A stretch of 12,104 nt of DNA from HdN1 sp052035295 (GTDB lineage: Bacteria > Pseudomonadota > Gammaproteobacteria > Pseudomonadales > Ketobacteraceae): NCBI GenBank assembly GCA_052035295.1, contig JBPOHS010000214.1:1-12104 (forward strand), given 5' to 3'. Both the position numbers and the translations under genes were made by a program. Each line of letters starts with the position of its first letter. The stretch's first letter is position 1. Below are positions 1-6,639 of the stretch, one piece after another. Under the pieces are notes generated by a model. It was not told the origin of the DNA, did no database searches, and saw nothing but the letters and a program-made list of their open reading frames with translations.

Positions 1-1
1 T

Positions 2-73
2 GTCGATCGCGTGGTGCTTGCTTCAACACGGCAAAATTTGCTAAACCAGTCGCTGTCACCGGCCAGATCATAA
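2..73 (+). CDS. possible C-terminal tail of an upstream gene (partial)
   Basis: Frame 2 is open from the window edge to a TAA at 71-73 and would encode the 23-residue tail VDRVVLASTRQNLLNQSLSPARS. It stops 21 bp before the ATG of the DUF2878 gene, which is a normal intra-operon distance. DUF2878 genes often follow a cyclopropane-fatty-acid-synthase-like methyltransferase gene, but this tail is too short to identify. Frame 1 is also open, to a stop at 109-111, so the choice of frame is uncertain. Confidence 0.3.
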   Translation, partial: VDRVVLASTRQNLLNQSLSPARS

Positions 74-78
74 ACCTC

Positions 79-110
79 ATGCATCGTATTGATAATGCAC
101 CGTATAGATA
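79..110 (+). repeat. 16-bp imperfect tandem duplication over the start codon
   Basis: ATGCATCGTATTGATA (79-94) is followed directly by ATGCACCGTATAGATA (95-110), a 14/16 match. Both copies begin with ATG and both read Met-His-Arg-Ile-Asp. Because 16 is not a multiple of three they are in different frames. Copy 1 gives a 10-codon peptide ending at TAG 109-111, and copy 2 opens the DUF2878 gene. Confidence 0.85.
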
Positions 111-631
111 GCCGCCTGTACAACGCGCTGGGCTTCCAGCTGCTGTGGTTTGCCTGTCTGTGGTCGCCCGGATTCGTGGCCCTGGTGTTGGCCATCCTGT
201 TTTGGGTAGGCCACTTAAGTTGGCCGTTGCAACCCCGCCGCTTTGCGCACCAGACGTTACTGTTGGCGGCTTTGGGAATGGCGGTGGACGTGGGATATGC
301 ATGGGCAGGGCTGCTACAGTTTCCTGCGGTCGACACGGGGATTTCGCTCAACCTCGTGGCGGTCTGGATGTGTTTTGCCACGACGCTCTCGCTGAGCTTC
401 CGCTGGTTGCGCGGGCGGCTCGGATTGGCCTTTGTTCTGGGCGGCGTGTTTGGGCCGCTGTCGTATTGGGGCGGCGCCAAGTTGGGTGCCGTGAGCTTTC
501 CGTTGGGCCTGGGCTTTACCCTGACGGTATATGCCGCCACCTGGTCGGTGTTGTTGCCGCTGTTGATCTGGATGGGGCAGCGCCCGTCATTGCAATATGA
601 ATTGTCGCCGGAGGTATCCCATGCGCGTTGA
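95..631 (+). CDS. DUF2878 family inner-membrane protein
   Basis: A 178-residue, strongly hydrophobic protein with about four to five membrane segments. It carries features I recognise from the DUF2878 family: an N-terminal N-A-L-x-F-Q-x-x-W-F segment, V-D-x-G-Y-A-W-A-G in the middle, W-M-C-F-A-T-T-L-S-L-S followed by a W-L-R-G-R turn, and G-P-L-S-Y-W-G-G-A-K-L-G-A-V near the C-terminus. Its length fits the family. The molecular function is unknown. Family members often sit in clusters with fatty-acid cyclopropanation genes, and here the upstream neighbour is cut off. I chose ATG 95; a TTG at 89 in the same frame would add two residues. No convincing Shine-Dalgarno sequence precedes either. 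The start region is an imperfect tandem duplication (79-110), so another ATG at 79 opens only a 10-codon out-of-frame peptide. The 3' end overlaps the next gene by 11 bp, so the two are probably co-transcribed. Confidence 0.88.
   Translation: MHRIDSRLYNALGFQLLWFACLWSPGFVALVLAILFWVGHLSWPLQPRRFAHQTLLLAALGMAVDVGYAWAGLLQFPAVDTGISLNLVAVWMCFATTLSLSFRWLRGRLGLAFVLGGVFGPLSYWGGAKLGAVSFPLGLGFTLTVYAATWSVLLPLLIWMGQRPSLQYELSPEVSHAR
610..614 (+). promoter_or_regulatory. ribosome binding site deciding the start at 621
   Basis: GGAGG lies six bases before ATG 621 and inside the 3' end of the DUF2878 gene. It decides between ATG 597 and ATG 621 and supports coupling of the two overlapping genes. Confidence 0.8.
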
Positions 632-1499
632 TCAGGCCATTTTCAGGAACATCCGCCGACACACCGCGCTGAAAAGGCCGGTCGGGCCGAGTGTATCCTC
701 GTGGTTGTCGTCTCTTGTGCTGCAGTTTCTGGTGTTGTCTTCTCTGGTAATGTCGTCTCTGGCATTGTCGGCCCCCGTCGCCGCAGAGGAACAGACAGTA
801 TTACGACGGGCGTTCGCCTATGCGCCCGACACCAATACCCTGTTGTACACCGAAGAGCATCGGGAAACCTGGCAAGACGGCAATATTGCCCGTTCCGAAG
901 TGCGCTATCTTGGTCCCGATAAACAATTGCTGGCCGAAAAGACCATGGATTTCCGCAAGAATCGCCTGGCGCCCGATTTCCTGCTCAAGGATTTGCGCGA
1001 CGGTTATCAGGAAGGCGCATCGCTCGATGGCAAGCACGTGCGGGTGACTGCGCGCCGCAATGCCGATCAGCCCGTGAAAACCCGCGCGCTGAAAGTGCCG
1101 GCGCCGGTGGTGATCGACGGTGGCTTCAACGAATTCGTGATGGCGCACTGGAACGAATTGCTGGCGGGAAAGACCCTGCAATTCCAGTTTGTTGCGCCGA
1201 TTGAACAGGATTATTTTGCTTTTCAGGTGACGCCGAAAAAAGTCCGTCAAAGGGATGGTGGCGGGCAGTTGCGGCTGGAGATGGAGCCGGTGTCTTCGCT
1301 GGTACGGCTGTTCGTCGGAACGGTGCAACTGACCTATGACGTTGCAGATCGCCATTTGCTTCAGTTCGAAGGCATGACCAATCTCAATGATGCCAAGGGC
1401 AAGAGCACCATCGCCCGACTGGTCTATCCCAAAGAAGAAGTGAAGACGTTGACCGCGAAGCCGGTTGATGACAGGCAAGTGTCGCTCGTCGCGTACTGA
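621..1499 (+). CDS. exported protein of unknown function
   Basis: A 292-residue protein that I cannot assign to a named family. ATG 621 is chosen over the in-frame ATG at 597 because a strong GGAGG lies at 610-614, six bases upstream, whereas ATG 597 has no ribosome site. The N-terminus has a basic region (about residues 1-24) and a long hydrophobic core rich in Leu, Val and Ser. It ends in A-P-V-A-A before E-E-Q, which looks like a signal peptide with cleavage near residue 54-55. The mature part is about 240 residues, charged, mixed alpha/beta in appearance and without further membrane segments, so a periplasmic location is likely. No catalytic motif stands out. It overlaps the DUF2878 gene by 11 bp, suggesting translational coupling and a shared membrane or envelope role. 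The signal core is built of five-residue repeats. The gene ends 6 bp from the convergent cyclase gene. Confidence 0.88.
   Translation: MRVDQAIFRNIRRHTALKRPVGPSVSSWLSSLVLQFLVLSSLVMSSLALSAPVAAEEQTVLRRAFAYAPDTNTLLYTEEHRETWQDGNIARSEVRYLGPDKQLLAEKTMDFRKNRLAPDFLLKDLRDGYQEGASLDGKHVRVTARRNADQPVKTRALKVPAPVVIDGGFNEFVMAHWNELLAGKTLQFQFVAPIEQDYFAFQVTPKKVRQRDGGGQLRLEMEPVSSLVRLFVGTVQLTYDVADRHLLQFEGMTNLNDAKGKSTIARLVYPKEEVKTLTAKPVDDRQVSLVAY
699..773 (+). repeat. 15-bp repeat, five degenerate units, in the signal peptide
   Basis: Five consecutive 15-bp units encode S-W-L-S-S, L-V-L-Q-F, L-V-L-S-S, L-V-M-S-S and L-A-L-S-A. The last three (729-743, 744-758, 759-773) are the most alike, beginning CTGGTGTTGTC, CTGGTAATGTC and CTGGCATTGTC. 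The units form the hydrophobic core of the export signal and stay in frame. Confidence 0.75.
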
Positions 1500-1509
1500 C
1501 CGGCGTCAG
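1496..1509. terminator. small hairpin holding both convergent stop codons (weak terminator candidate)
   Basis: CTGAC (1496-1500), a CGGC loop, then GTCAG (1505-1509). One arm contains the TGA of the exported-protein gene and the other contains the TGA of the cyclase gene read on the minus strand. On the plus strand a moderately T-rich run follows, so weak termination in that direction is possible. The stem has only five pairs. Confidence 0.3.
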
Positions 1510-3431
1510 GATTTGTTCTTGATCTTGTTTTCCATGGACGGCATTTTGGGCGCGATCACCAGACGATTCCGACCGGATTGCTTGGCTTCGTAGAGCGCAC
1601 TGTCAGCCTTGTCCAGCAACACCATCATGGCGCTGTAATGTGGGGGAATCACGGCAGCGACGCCGCCACTGATGCTGAGCGGTATGGATTCGTTGCGCCA
1701 TTGCAGCGGGGTTTGTTCCACCCGCTTGCGAATCTCCTCTCCGACGTGCCAGGCGCCTTCCGCTTGCGTATTGCAGAGCACCACCACGAATTCTTCGCCG
1801 CCATAACGCGCAACGATGTCTGACGCGCGTGTCACGCTGTCGCGAATAATGCCGGCCACGTGGGCAATGCAGCGATCCCCCACCAGGTGACCATACTGGT
1901 CATTGATCTGTTTGAAGAAGTCGATATCCAGCATCAGCACGGCGATCGGTGTCTGTTCACGATAAGCGGCCTTGAAATCCGCCTCGAATTTCTGGTTGAA
2001 GTAACGCCGGTTATTCAGGCCACTCAACTCATCGACGATGCTCATTTTGGCGAGGCGCTCGTTGGCATCCGCCAGTTTGCGTATCACGTCGGCCAATTCG
2101 CGGGTACGTTCGTCGACGCGACGCTCAAGCTGGGCGTTAGCGCGTTCCTGCGATTCGCGGATCTCGCGTTCGTGCCGTAACTGGGCATCTTGCGCGGCCA
2201 GTTGTTCCCGGTGCATTTGCTGGATCTGGTCGGCCAGGGCCAACGCCAGTAATACCGCCTGCAGGGTGGCGCCGATCTGCTGGATGTTTTCAGTAAGCCA
2301 CGAGACCGACAGATATCCCGTTTTACTCGCCAGCAAAAAGACACTACTGCCCATGAGCATCGTCCACGCCAGCAGATAAAAACGCGCCGGCATGAAGCCG
2401 TTGCGCAACAACAGGGCACCAATCAAGATGCAAAGCGGGCTGCCAAGCGCAATGGCGGCCACCGCAAAACGCAGCGCAAGGGCATAGGGCAACACCAGCG
2501 AGAATACGACGCCACAGCTGCCGAGGAATGCGAACAGGGCGAACGGATAATAGTAGAGTGGCTTTTGCTCTTTCAGCTTCAGGAAACTGATGGCGAAATA
2601 CATGGAAAACGCGCTGGCGCAGGCAATGAAAAACGCGACCGACTTGTCCTGCCACCATTGATTGTCGGGCCACAACATCTGGTAGCCGTAACCATGCAAC
2701 GTGGCCTGGAACAGCAGCAGCGACATCACCGTGCCGACATAATAGAGATAACTGCGGTTATGCGTGGCGAGATACACGAACAGGTTAACCACCGCCATCG
2801 CCAGCATGATGCCGTAGAACACGCACTGCCACATCAGTGACACTTGCTCATGCTCGATGAACGCATCGCTGTGCCAGAGCCGAACCGGCAGCTGCATGGT
2901 GCCCGAGGTATCGGAACGGATGTACAGCGTCAGCGTTTCCTGCTCGCCAATGGGCGGCAGACGCAGCAGGAAATTGCGATGATCGATCGGCCGGGCCGAA
3001 AATGGCAGGGAATCGCCCAGACTGACCGGCGCCAGAATGCGGTCCCCCCTGACGAAATACACATCGATGTGATCGAGCAATGGGTTGCCGATTTCCAGCA
3101 GCCATTGGTCATCGCTGACCTTGCTGTTTTGCAGCTCGATGCGGAACCAGAAATTCGAGGTGCTGAATCCGGCGTTGAAGATGGGGTTGGCATTGCGCTG
3201 CCATTGCGTGGTCGGCAGGGCTTTAAGGTCAGACAGGGTGAGACGCTGTTGCGGGTCTTCGATGTAGTCCAGTGCACTGCCGAGATCGATCACGGGACTG
3301 CGGGGATCGAGCTGAACGGCGTGAAGCTGTCCGCTGAGTGCGGCGGTTAGCCAGACGATTCCAAACAGCCTGCCCGGCGCCCAAGCAAGAAGAGAGCGCC
3401 ACCAGCGGCAGAGGCGGGCGGTCAAGGGCAT
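1506..3431 (-). CDS. 7TMR-DISM membrane-sensor diguanylate cyclase (GGDEF)
   Basis: Predicted to make cyclic di-GMP from two GTP in response to an unknown periplasmic signal. The 641 residues run in this order. A signal peptide comes first (hydrophobic about 20-37). A periplasmic 7TMR-DISM extracellular domain type 2 follows (about 45-190, with N-x-W-F-R-I-E-L near 93-100). Seven membrane helices span about 200-400. A charged coiled coil covers about 402-462 (E-R-R-V-D-E-R-T-R-E-L), and a GGDEF domain covers about 463-625. The cyclase signature is GGEEF (544-548), an active variant. The substrate and metal loop is L-D-I-D-F-F-K-x-I-N-D (501-511), and the product-inhibition I-site RxxD is present as RASD (535-538), five residues before GGEEF. 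Length and order are complete for this architecture. The gene is divergent from a PAS-GGDEF-EAL gene and converges with the exported-protein gene. Ligand class is not predictable; some DISM type 2 domains are thought to bind carbohydrates. Confidence 0.95.
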   Translation of the reverse strand: MPLTARLCRWWRSLLAWAPGRLFGIVWLTAALSGQLHAVQLDPRSPVIDLGSALDYIEDPQQRLTLSDLKALPTTQWQRNANPIFNAGFSTSNFWFRIELQNSKVSDDQWLLEIGNPLLDHIDVYFVRGDRILAPVSLGDSLPFSARPIDHRNFLLRLPPIGEQETLTLYIRSDTSGTMQLPVRLWHSDAFIEHEQVSLMWQCVFYGIMLAMAVVNLFVYLATHNRSYLYYVGTVMSLLLFQATLHGYGYQMLWPDNQWWQDKSVAFFIACASAFSMYFAISFLKLKEQKPLYYYPFALFAFLGSCGVVFSLVLPYALALRFAVAAIALGSPLCILIGALLLRNGFMPARFYLLAWTMLMGSSVFLLASKTGYLSVSWLTENIQQIGATLQAVLLALALADQIQQMHREQLAAQDAQLRHEREIRESQERANAQLERRVDERTRELADVIRKLADANERLAKMSIVDELSGLNNRRYFNQKFEADFKAAYREQTPIAVLMLDIDFFKQINDQYGHLVGDRCIAHVAGIIRDSVTRASDIVARYGGEEFVVVLCNTQAEGAWHVGEEIRKRVEQTPLQWRNESIPLSISGGVAAVIPPHYSAMMVLLDKADSALYEAKQSGRNRLVIAPKMPSMENKIKNKS

Positions 3432-3491
3432 CGATGGATTAACCTAATCTTGTAAGTTTTTTTGCTTATGCGCGAGGGCTTTTCCTACTCC

Positions 3492-3520
3492 TTAATAGAC
3501 CCTTTTCCGGAAAACGGCAA
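3492..3520 (-). promoter_or_regulatory. candidate sigma-70 promoter of the cyclase gene with palindromic spacer
   Basis: Read on the minus strand, TTGCCG (complement of 3515-3520) and TATTAA (complement of 3492-3497) are separated by exactly 17 bp. Each matches four of six consensus positions. A start near 3485 would give a leader of about 55 bases before ATG 3431. The spacer contains a perfect 12-bp palindrome. The elements are only moderate matches, so this is a candidate. Confidence 0.35.
3503..3514. promoter_or_regulatory. 12-bp perfect palindrome, candidate operator
   Basis: TTTTCCGGAAAA is a perfect inverted repeat in the divergent region between the two cyclic-di-GMP genes. It lies within the spacer of the candidate cyclase promoter. 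A dimeric repressor there would block polymerase. No known regulator is assigned. Confidence 0.4.
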
Positions 3521-3675
3521 ACACGATCTTGGCGTTGAATGGCAACGCGTTTCCGGCAGGGTTGTCTACGCTTAATACTGTCAGTTCTGCGTATCCCTAT
3601 TGGCTTGGTGCATAGCCCGGTCGGGGCAGGTGCCGGACTCGACCCAAAAGCCGTCAGTTCAGCAGGTTAGTGCCT

Positions 3676-5580
3676 ATGCATCGTTTGCTAGATTCGCAGT
3701 TGCAAAGACTTTGGGGACAGCCCATCCCGGAAGGTATGCGGGAGCTCTTTGCGTCTATCGAACGCACCTATCACCATGTCGACGCCGATCGGCGCCAGAT
3801 GGAGCTCTCGCACGCCGAGCAAACTTCCGATCTCCGACAGAAGGCGCTGGCGCTCGAAGATCGGGTCGAGAAGCTGGAAAAGACTCAGGTATCGCTGAAT
3901 GCCTCGGTGGACGTATTGCGCGCCACCCTGGAATCGACCCAGGAAGCATTGTGGGTGATTGGCAAAGATGCCGAACACACTTTCTGTAATCCGAATTTCC
4001 TCTCGCTGTGGGGGCTCAAGCCCGTGCAGCTCGAAAACGCTGACGTTGATGCCGTTTTCCGCCTTATCCAGCATCAGCTTTGGGAACCTTCTACGCTGGT
4101 GGCCCATCGGGCCCGCGCCGTGATCGTCGGCGTTACCGTCGGTCAGGAATATCCCCTGCGCGATGGCCGCGCCATTGAGGCGTTTGCCTACCATCACCCG
4201 GTCGTGGGCGTGGTGTGGAGCTTCCGCGATGTCACCGACCGCCGCAAACAGGAAGAGCGCATCCGCCACCAGGCGCATCACGACTCCCTGACCGGCATGC
4301 CCAATCGCAACCTGTTCAATGACCGGCTCGCGCACGGCGTCGCCAAACTGCAGCGTACCGGTGGCAAGTTGGCGGTGCTGTACCTGGATCTGGATGGCTT
4401 CAAGACCATCAATGACAGTCTGGGCCATGGCGTGGGCGATGAGCTCCTCCGGGTGGTCGCATTGCGGCTGGCTGACGTGCTGCGGGATGACGATACCATT
4501 GCCCGCTTCGGTGGCGACGAGTTCGTTTTGTTGCTCGAGGATGTCGAAGGTCACGCCAACGTCGTTCGTCTGGCCGAGCGCATCATGGATGTGTTCCGCA
4601 GCCCGTATCTGGTGGGCGAGCATGAATTCCATATCACCTCCAGCATCGGCATTGCGTTGTATCCGGATGATGGCGAGTCGGCAGACATCCTGATCCGTAA
4701 CGCCGACATTGCGATGTACAAGGCGAAAGACAGTGGTCGCAATCATTTCCATTTTTTCACGCCGGCGCTCGAGCGTCTGGCCAAACATCGCCTCTCGCTC
4801 GAAACGCGTCTGCGCCATGCGGTGAAAAACGAGGATTTCCAGCTTTACTACCAACCCATCACGGCATTGGGCACGGGCAAATTGCTCGGCTTTGAGGCCC
4901 TGCTGCGCTGGCATACCGAAGATATGGGCTTTATCGGCCCGGACATTTTCATTCCTGTCGCCGAAGCAACGGGGATGATCATTCCCTTGTCGGAGTGGGT
5001 GCTGCGCGCCGCTTGCCAACAAACTCGCGCCTGGAAGGAACAAGGCTTCGAAGACCTGTACGTCGCGGTGAATATGTCCGCCAAACAATTCCAGCATGAC
5101 AATGTGTATCGATCCGTCATCGAAACCATGGATACGGTAGGTGTGGATCCGGCCAACATAGGTCTGGAAATCACCGAGAGCCTGGTCATGCAAAATATCC
5201 AGGGAGCGGTCGCGACGTTGCGGCGTTTTCTCGACAACGGCATCATGGTGGCGATGGATGACTTTGGTACCGGCTATTCCTCGCTGAATTACCTCAAAAC
5301 GCTGCCTATCAGTGTCATGAAAATCGATCGCTCGTTCACCCGTGATGTGATGAATTCACCACAGGATCGCGCCATCGTGTCGTCGATCATCACGTTGGGT
5401 CACAACCTGTCGTTGCGTATCGTTGCGGAAGGGGTTGAAGATCTGAGCCAACTCGAATTCCTGCGTGAACAAGGCTGTGACAGCGCGCAAGGCTATTTCT
5501 TCGGGCGTCCGGCACCTGCCGAGATCGCCATCGAGCCGTACCTGACCACCGAGCAAGCGCGCCGACTGCGGGGCGCTTGA
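3676..5580 (+). CDS. PAS-GGDEF-EAL cyclic di-GMP cyclase/phosphodiesterase
   Basis: A 634-residue soluble protein with no membrane segment, predicted to be bifunctional for cyclic di-GMP synthesis and hydrolysis. A coiled coil covers about residues 35-88 and a PAS domain about 85-187, ending W-S-F-R-D-V-T-D-R-R. The GGDEF domain is about 200-360, with D-S-L-T-G-M-P-N-R entry, an intact GGDEF (279-283) and I-site RDDD (270-273). The EAL domain is about 375-620. It keeps E407 of EAL, N466 (V-N-M-S), E498 (L-E-I-T-E-S), D528-D529 (DDFGTG), K549 (M-K-I-D-R-S-F), E585 (A-E-G-V-E) and Q605 (Q-G-Y-F-F-G-R-P), so both halves should be competent. I chose ATG 3676, nine bases after an AGG at 3664-3666. 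A GTG at 3670 is in frame but only three bases from it. The gene is divergent from the membrane cyclase, suggesting a shared control region. Net activity cannot be read from sequence. Confidence 0.95.
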   Translation: MHRLLDSQLQRLWGQPIPEGMRELFASIERTYHHVDADRRQMELSHAEQTSDLRQKALALEDRVEKLEKTQVSLNASVDVLRATLESTQEALWVIGKDAEHTFCNPNFLSLWGLKPVQLENADVDAVFRLIQHQLWEPSTLVAHRARAVIVGVTVGQEYPLRDGRAIEAFAYHHPVVGVVWSFRDVTDRRKQEERIRHQAHHDSLTGMPNRNLFNDRLAHGVAKLQRTGGKLAVLYLDLDGFKTINDSLGHGVGDELLRVVALRLADVLRDDDTIARFGGDEFVLLLEDVEGHANVVRLAERIMDVFRSPYLVGEHEFHITSSIGIALYPDDGESADILIRNADIAMYKAKDSGRNHFHFFTPALERLAKHRLSLETRLRHAVKNEDFQLYYQPITALGTGKLLGFEALLRWHTEDMGFIGPDIFIPVAEATGMIIPLSEWVLRAACQQTRAWKEQGFEDLYVAVNMSAKQFQHDNVYRSVIETMDTVGVDPANIGLEITESLVMQNIQGAVATLRRFLDNGIMVAMDDFGTGYSSLNYLKTLPISVMKIDRSFTRDVMNSPQDRAIVSSIITLGHNLSLRIVAEGVEDLSQLEFLREQGCDSAQGYFFGRPAPAEIAIEPYLTTEQARRLRGA

Positions 5581-5589
5581 CCGAAATGT

Positions 5590-5623
5590 CCACCGACGTG
5601 TCGAATTCGGCGCTTGTCGGTGG
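5590..5623. terminator. inverted repeat after the PAS-GGDEF-EAL gene
   Basis: CCACCGAC (5590-5597) and GTCGGTGG (5616-5623) form an 8-bp perfect stem around an 18-base loop, nine bases past the stop codon. There is no T-tract after it, so it is not a canonical intrinsic terminator. It could stabilise the mRNA 3' end or separate the two genes. Confidence 0.35.
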
Positions 5624-5674
5624 CGTGGCAGCAGGTACCATGGGGCACTGATGTCGTAGTTCAGGAATCCCGCC

Positions 5675-6502
5675 ATGACTTCCTCTGTTAATAGTCACGC
5701 CCTGTTTCACCGGGACACCACCCCGTCCATCCATGTTCCCACCCCGTTGGCGGCCAGCCCCTGGAATCCCGACATGTTGCACGGCGGCGCGCCCGCTGGC
5801 CTGCTCTGCCATTTGCTGGAACAGCATGCGCCCGCCGGCAAACAATTGTGTCGGGTCGCCACCGATTTGTTGCGGCCTGTGCCCCGCCAACCCTTGCAGA
5901 CCCGTGTGCAGGTATTGCGTGATGGCGCCCGTCTCTCATTACACGTTGCCGAGTTATGGCATAACGACAAGTTGGTGGCGCGAGCGACCGGCACGTGGGT
6001 GAAACCTCACCCTGTTCAACTGCCTGCTTATGCACCGCAGTCCTGTCGCATGTTGCCGGCGCCCGCCTTTGTTGAGACAACGGATTTCAGCATTATTTTC
6101 GGCAAAAAAGACATTGTGATTCCGCCCGGGCTGCACACGCACATGCTTATCAAGCCGATCACCCCGCCGTTGGAGCAGGGCAGTGGTCGCTGGTGGATGA
6201 CGGTTCCCCTCGAGATTGTGGCCGGGGAACCGGTGACGCCCATTACCCGGGTCGGATTGTTGTCGGATTTCTGTAACGGCGTGGGTCAGCTGAATCTCGG
6301 CGGTAACGTGGGCATGATCAATGCCGATATCACGTTGCAATTACACCGTATTCCAGAGGGCGAATGGATAGGCCTCGATGGGGTGGGCCTGGTGCAGCCC
6401 AACGGCATTGGCACCACCCATTGTCGCTTGTTCGATGAGGAAGGCGAAGTCGGCTTCGTGATGCAAACGGTCATGCCGCAGGCGGAATTCGGCGGGGCGT
6501 AA
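5675..6502 (+). CDS. TesB-like acyl-CoA thioesterase family protein (double hotdog)
   Basis: Predicted to hydrolyse acyl-CoA thioesters in the cytoplasm; the substrate is unknown. The 275 residues fit a tandem double-hotdog thioesterase. The N-terminal half has the family-type W-N-P-D-M-L-H-G-G-A-P-A-G-L-L (30-44), L-L-R-P-V-P (65-70) and a W-V-K strand end near 108-110. The C-terminal half has R-V-G-L-L-S-D-F (192-199), whose D198 sits where TesB-type enzymes carry their catalytic aspartate. It also has I-N-A-D-I-T-L-Q-L-H-R-I-P-E-G-E-W-I-G-L-D (215-235) and a final G-I-G-T-T-H-C-R-L-F-D strand pair. AGGA at 5663-5666 lies eight bases before ATG 5675. The gene follows the PAS-GGDEF-EAL gene by 94 bp with an inverted repeat between, so co-transcription is uncertain. 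It converges with the lipoprotein gene. Confidence 0.85.
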   Translation: MTSSVNSHALFHRDTTPSIHVPTPLAASPWNPDMLHGGAPAGLLCHLLEQHAPAGKQLCRVATDLLRPVPRQPLQTRVQVLRDGARLSLHVAELWHNDKLVARATGTWVKPHPVQLPAYAPQSCRMLPAPAFVETTDFSIIFGKKDIVIPPGLHTHMLIKPITPPLEQGSGRWWMTVPLEIVAGEPVTPITRVGLLSDFCNGVGQLNLGGNVGMINADITLQLHRIPEGEWIGLDGVGLVQPNGIGTTHCRLFDEEGEVGFVMQTVMPQAEFGGA

Positions 6503-6520
6503 CAGATCGGCGCGCCAGGC

Positions 6521-6556
6521 GGGAAAACACCGTTGATCCTTCGATGGTGTTTTCCC
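6521..6556. terminator. 11-bp perfect hairpin between convergent genes
   Basis: GGGAAAACACC (6521-6531) pairs perfectly with GGTGTTTTCCC (6546-6556) around a 14-base loop in which ATC and GAT can also pair. It lies 18 bp past the thioesterase stop. Each arm contains a four-base A or T run, but there is no long T-tract outside, so it may act as a weak bidirectional terminator or an mRNA end stabiliser. Confidence 0.5.
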
Positions 6557-6570
6557 GAGAGGCCTCTCGG
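6555..6570. repeat. 16-bp perfect palindrome
   Basis: CCGAGAGGCCTCTCGG is a perfect inverted repeat that overlaps the end of the preceding hairpin by two bases. The two structures cannot fully form in the same strand at once. It may be part of the terminator cluster or a protein site. Confidence 0.6.
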
Positions 6571-6583
6571 CCTCAGTCGTCAT

Positions 6584-6639
6584 GCCAATCAGCCAATCAT
6601 CGAGTCATCGAGTCATCGAGTCATCGAGTCATCGAGTGT
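6584..6639. repeat. compound octamer tandem array (seven 8-bp units)
   Basis: Two copies of GCCAATCA (6584-6599) are followed in the same register by four copies of TCGAGTCA (6600-6631) and one variant TCGAGTGT (6632-6639). That is 56 bp, or seven units of 8 bp. The array ends on the first base of the lipoprotein gene's stop codon (6639-6641, minus strand). It lies outside any supported coding sequence. Confidence 0.9.

Larger units (their letters stand above)
3432..3675. other. divergent intergenic control region of the two cyclic-di-GMP genes
   Basis: A 244-bp gene-free interval holding the candidate cyclase promoter and palindrome near 3492-3520. No well-matched sigma-70 promoter could be found for the plus-strand PAS-GGDEF-EAL gene. 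TTGAAT (3535-3540) and TAATAC (3573-3578) are present but are 32 bp apart, so they do not form a pair. Confidence 0.6.

Noticed and set aside
3535..3578. TTGAAT and TAATAC as a promoter for the PAS-GGDEF-EAL gene
   Set aside because: They are 32 bp apart, far from the 16-18 bp needed.
3688..5193. 501-codon minus-strand open frame opposite the PAS-GGDEF-EAL gene
   Set aside because: The plus strand encodes an intact, fully motif-complete protein. The reverse frame is His/Gln-rich and lacks any recognisable domain, as expected for an antisense shadow in G+C-rich DNA.
6584..6639. Octamer array as a CRISPR or integron feature
   Set aside because: The units are 8 bp with no unique spacers, no cas genes, no integrase and no attC-like fold.
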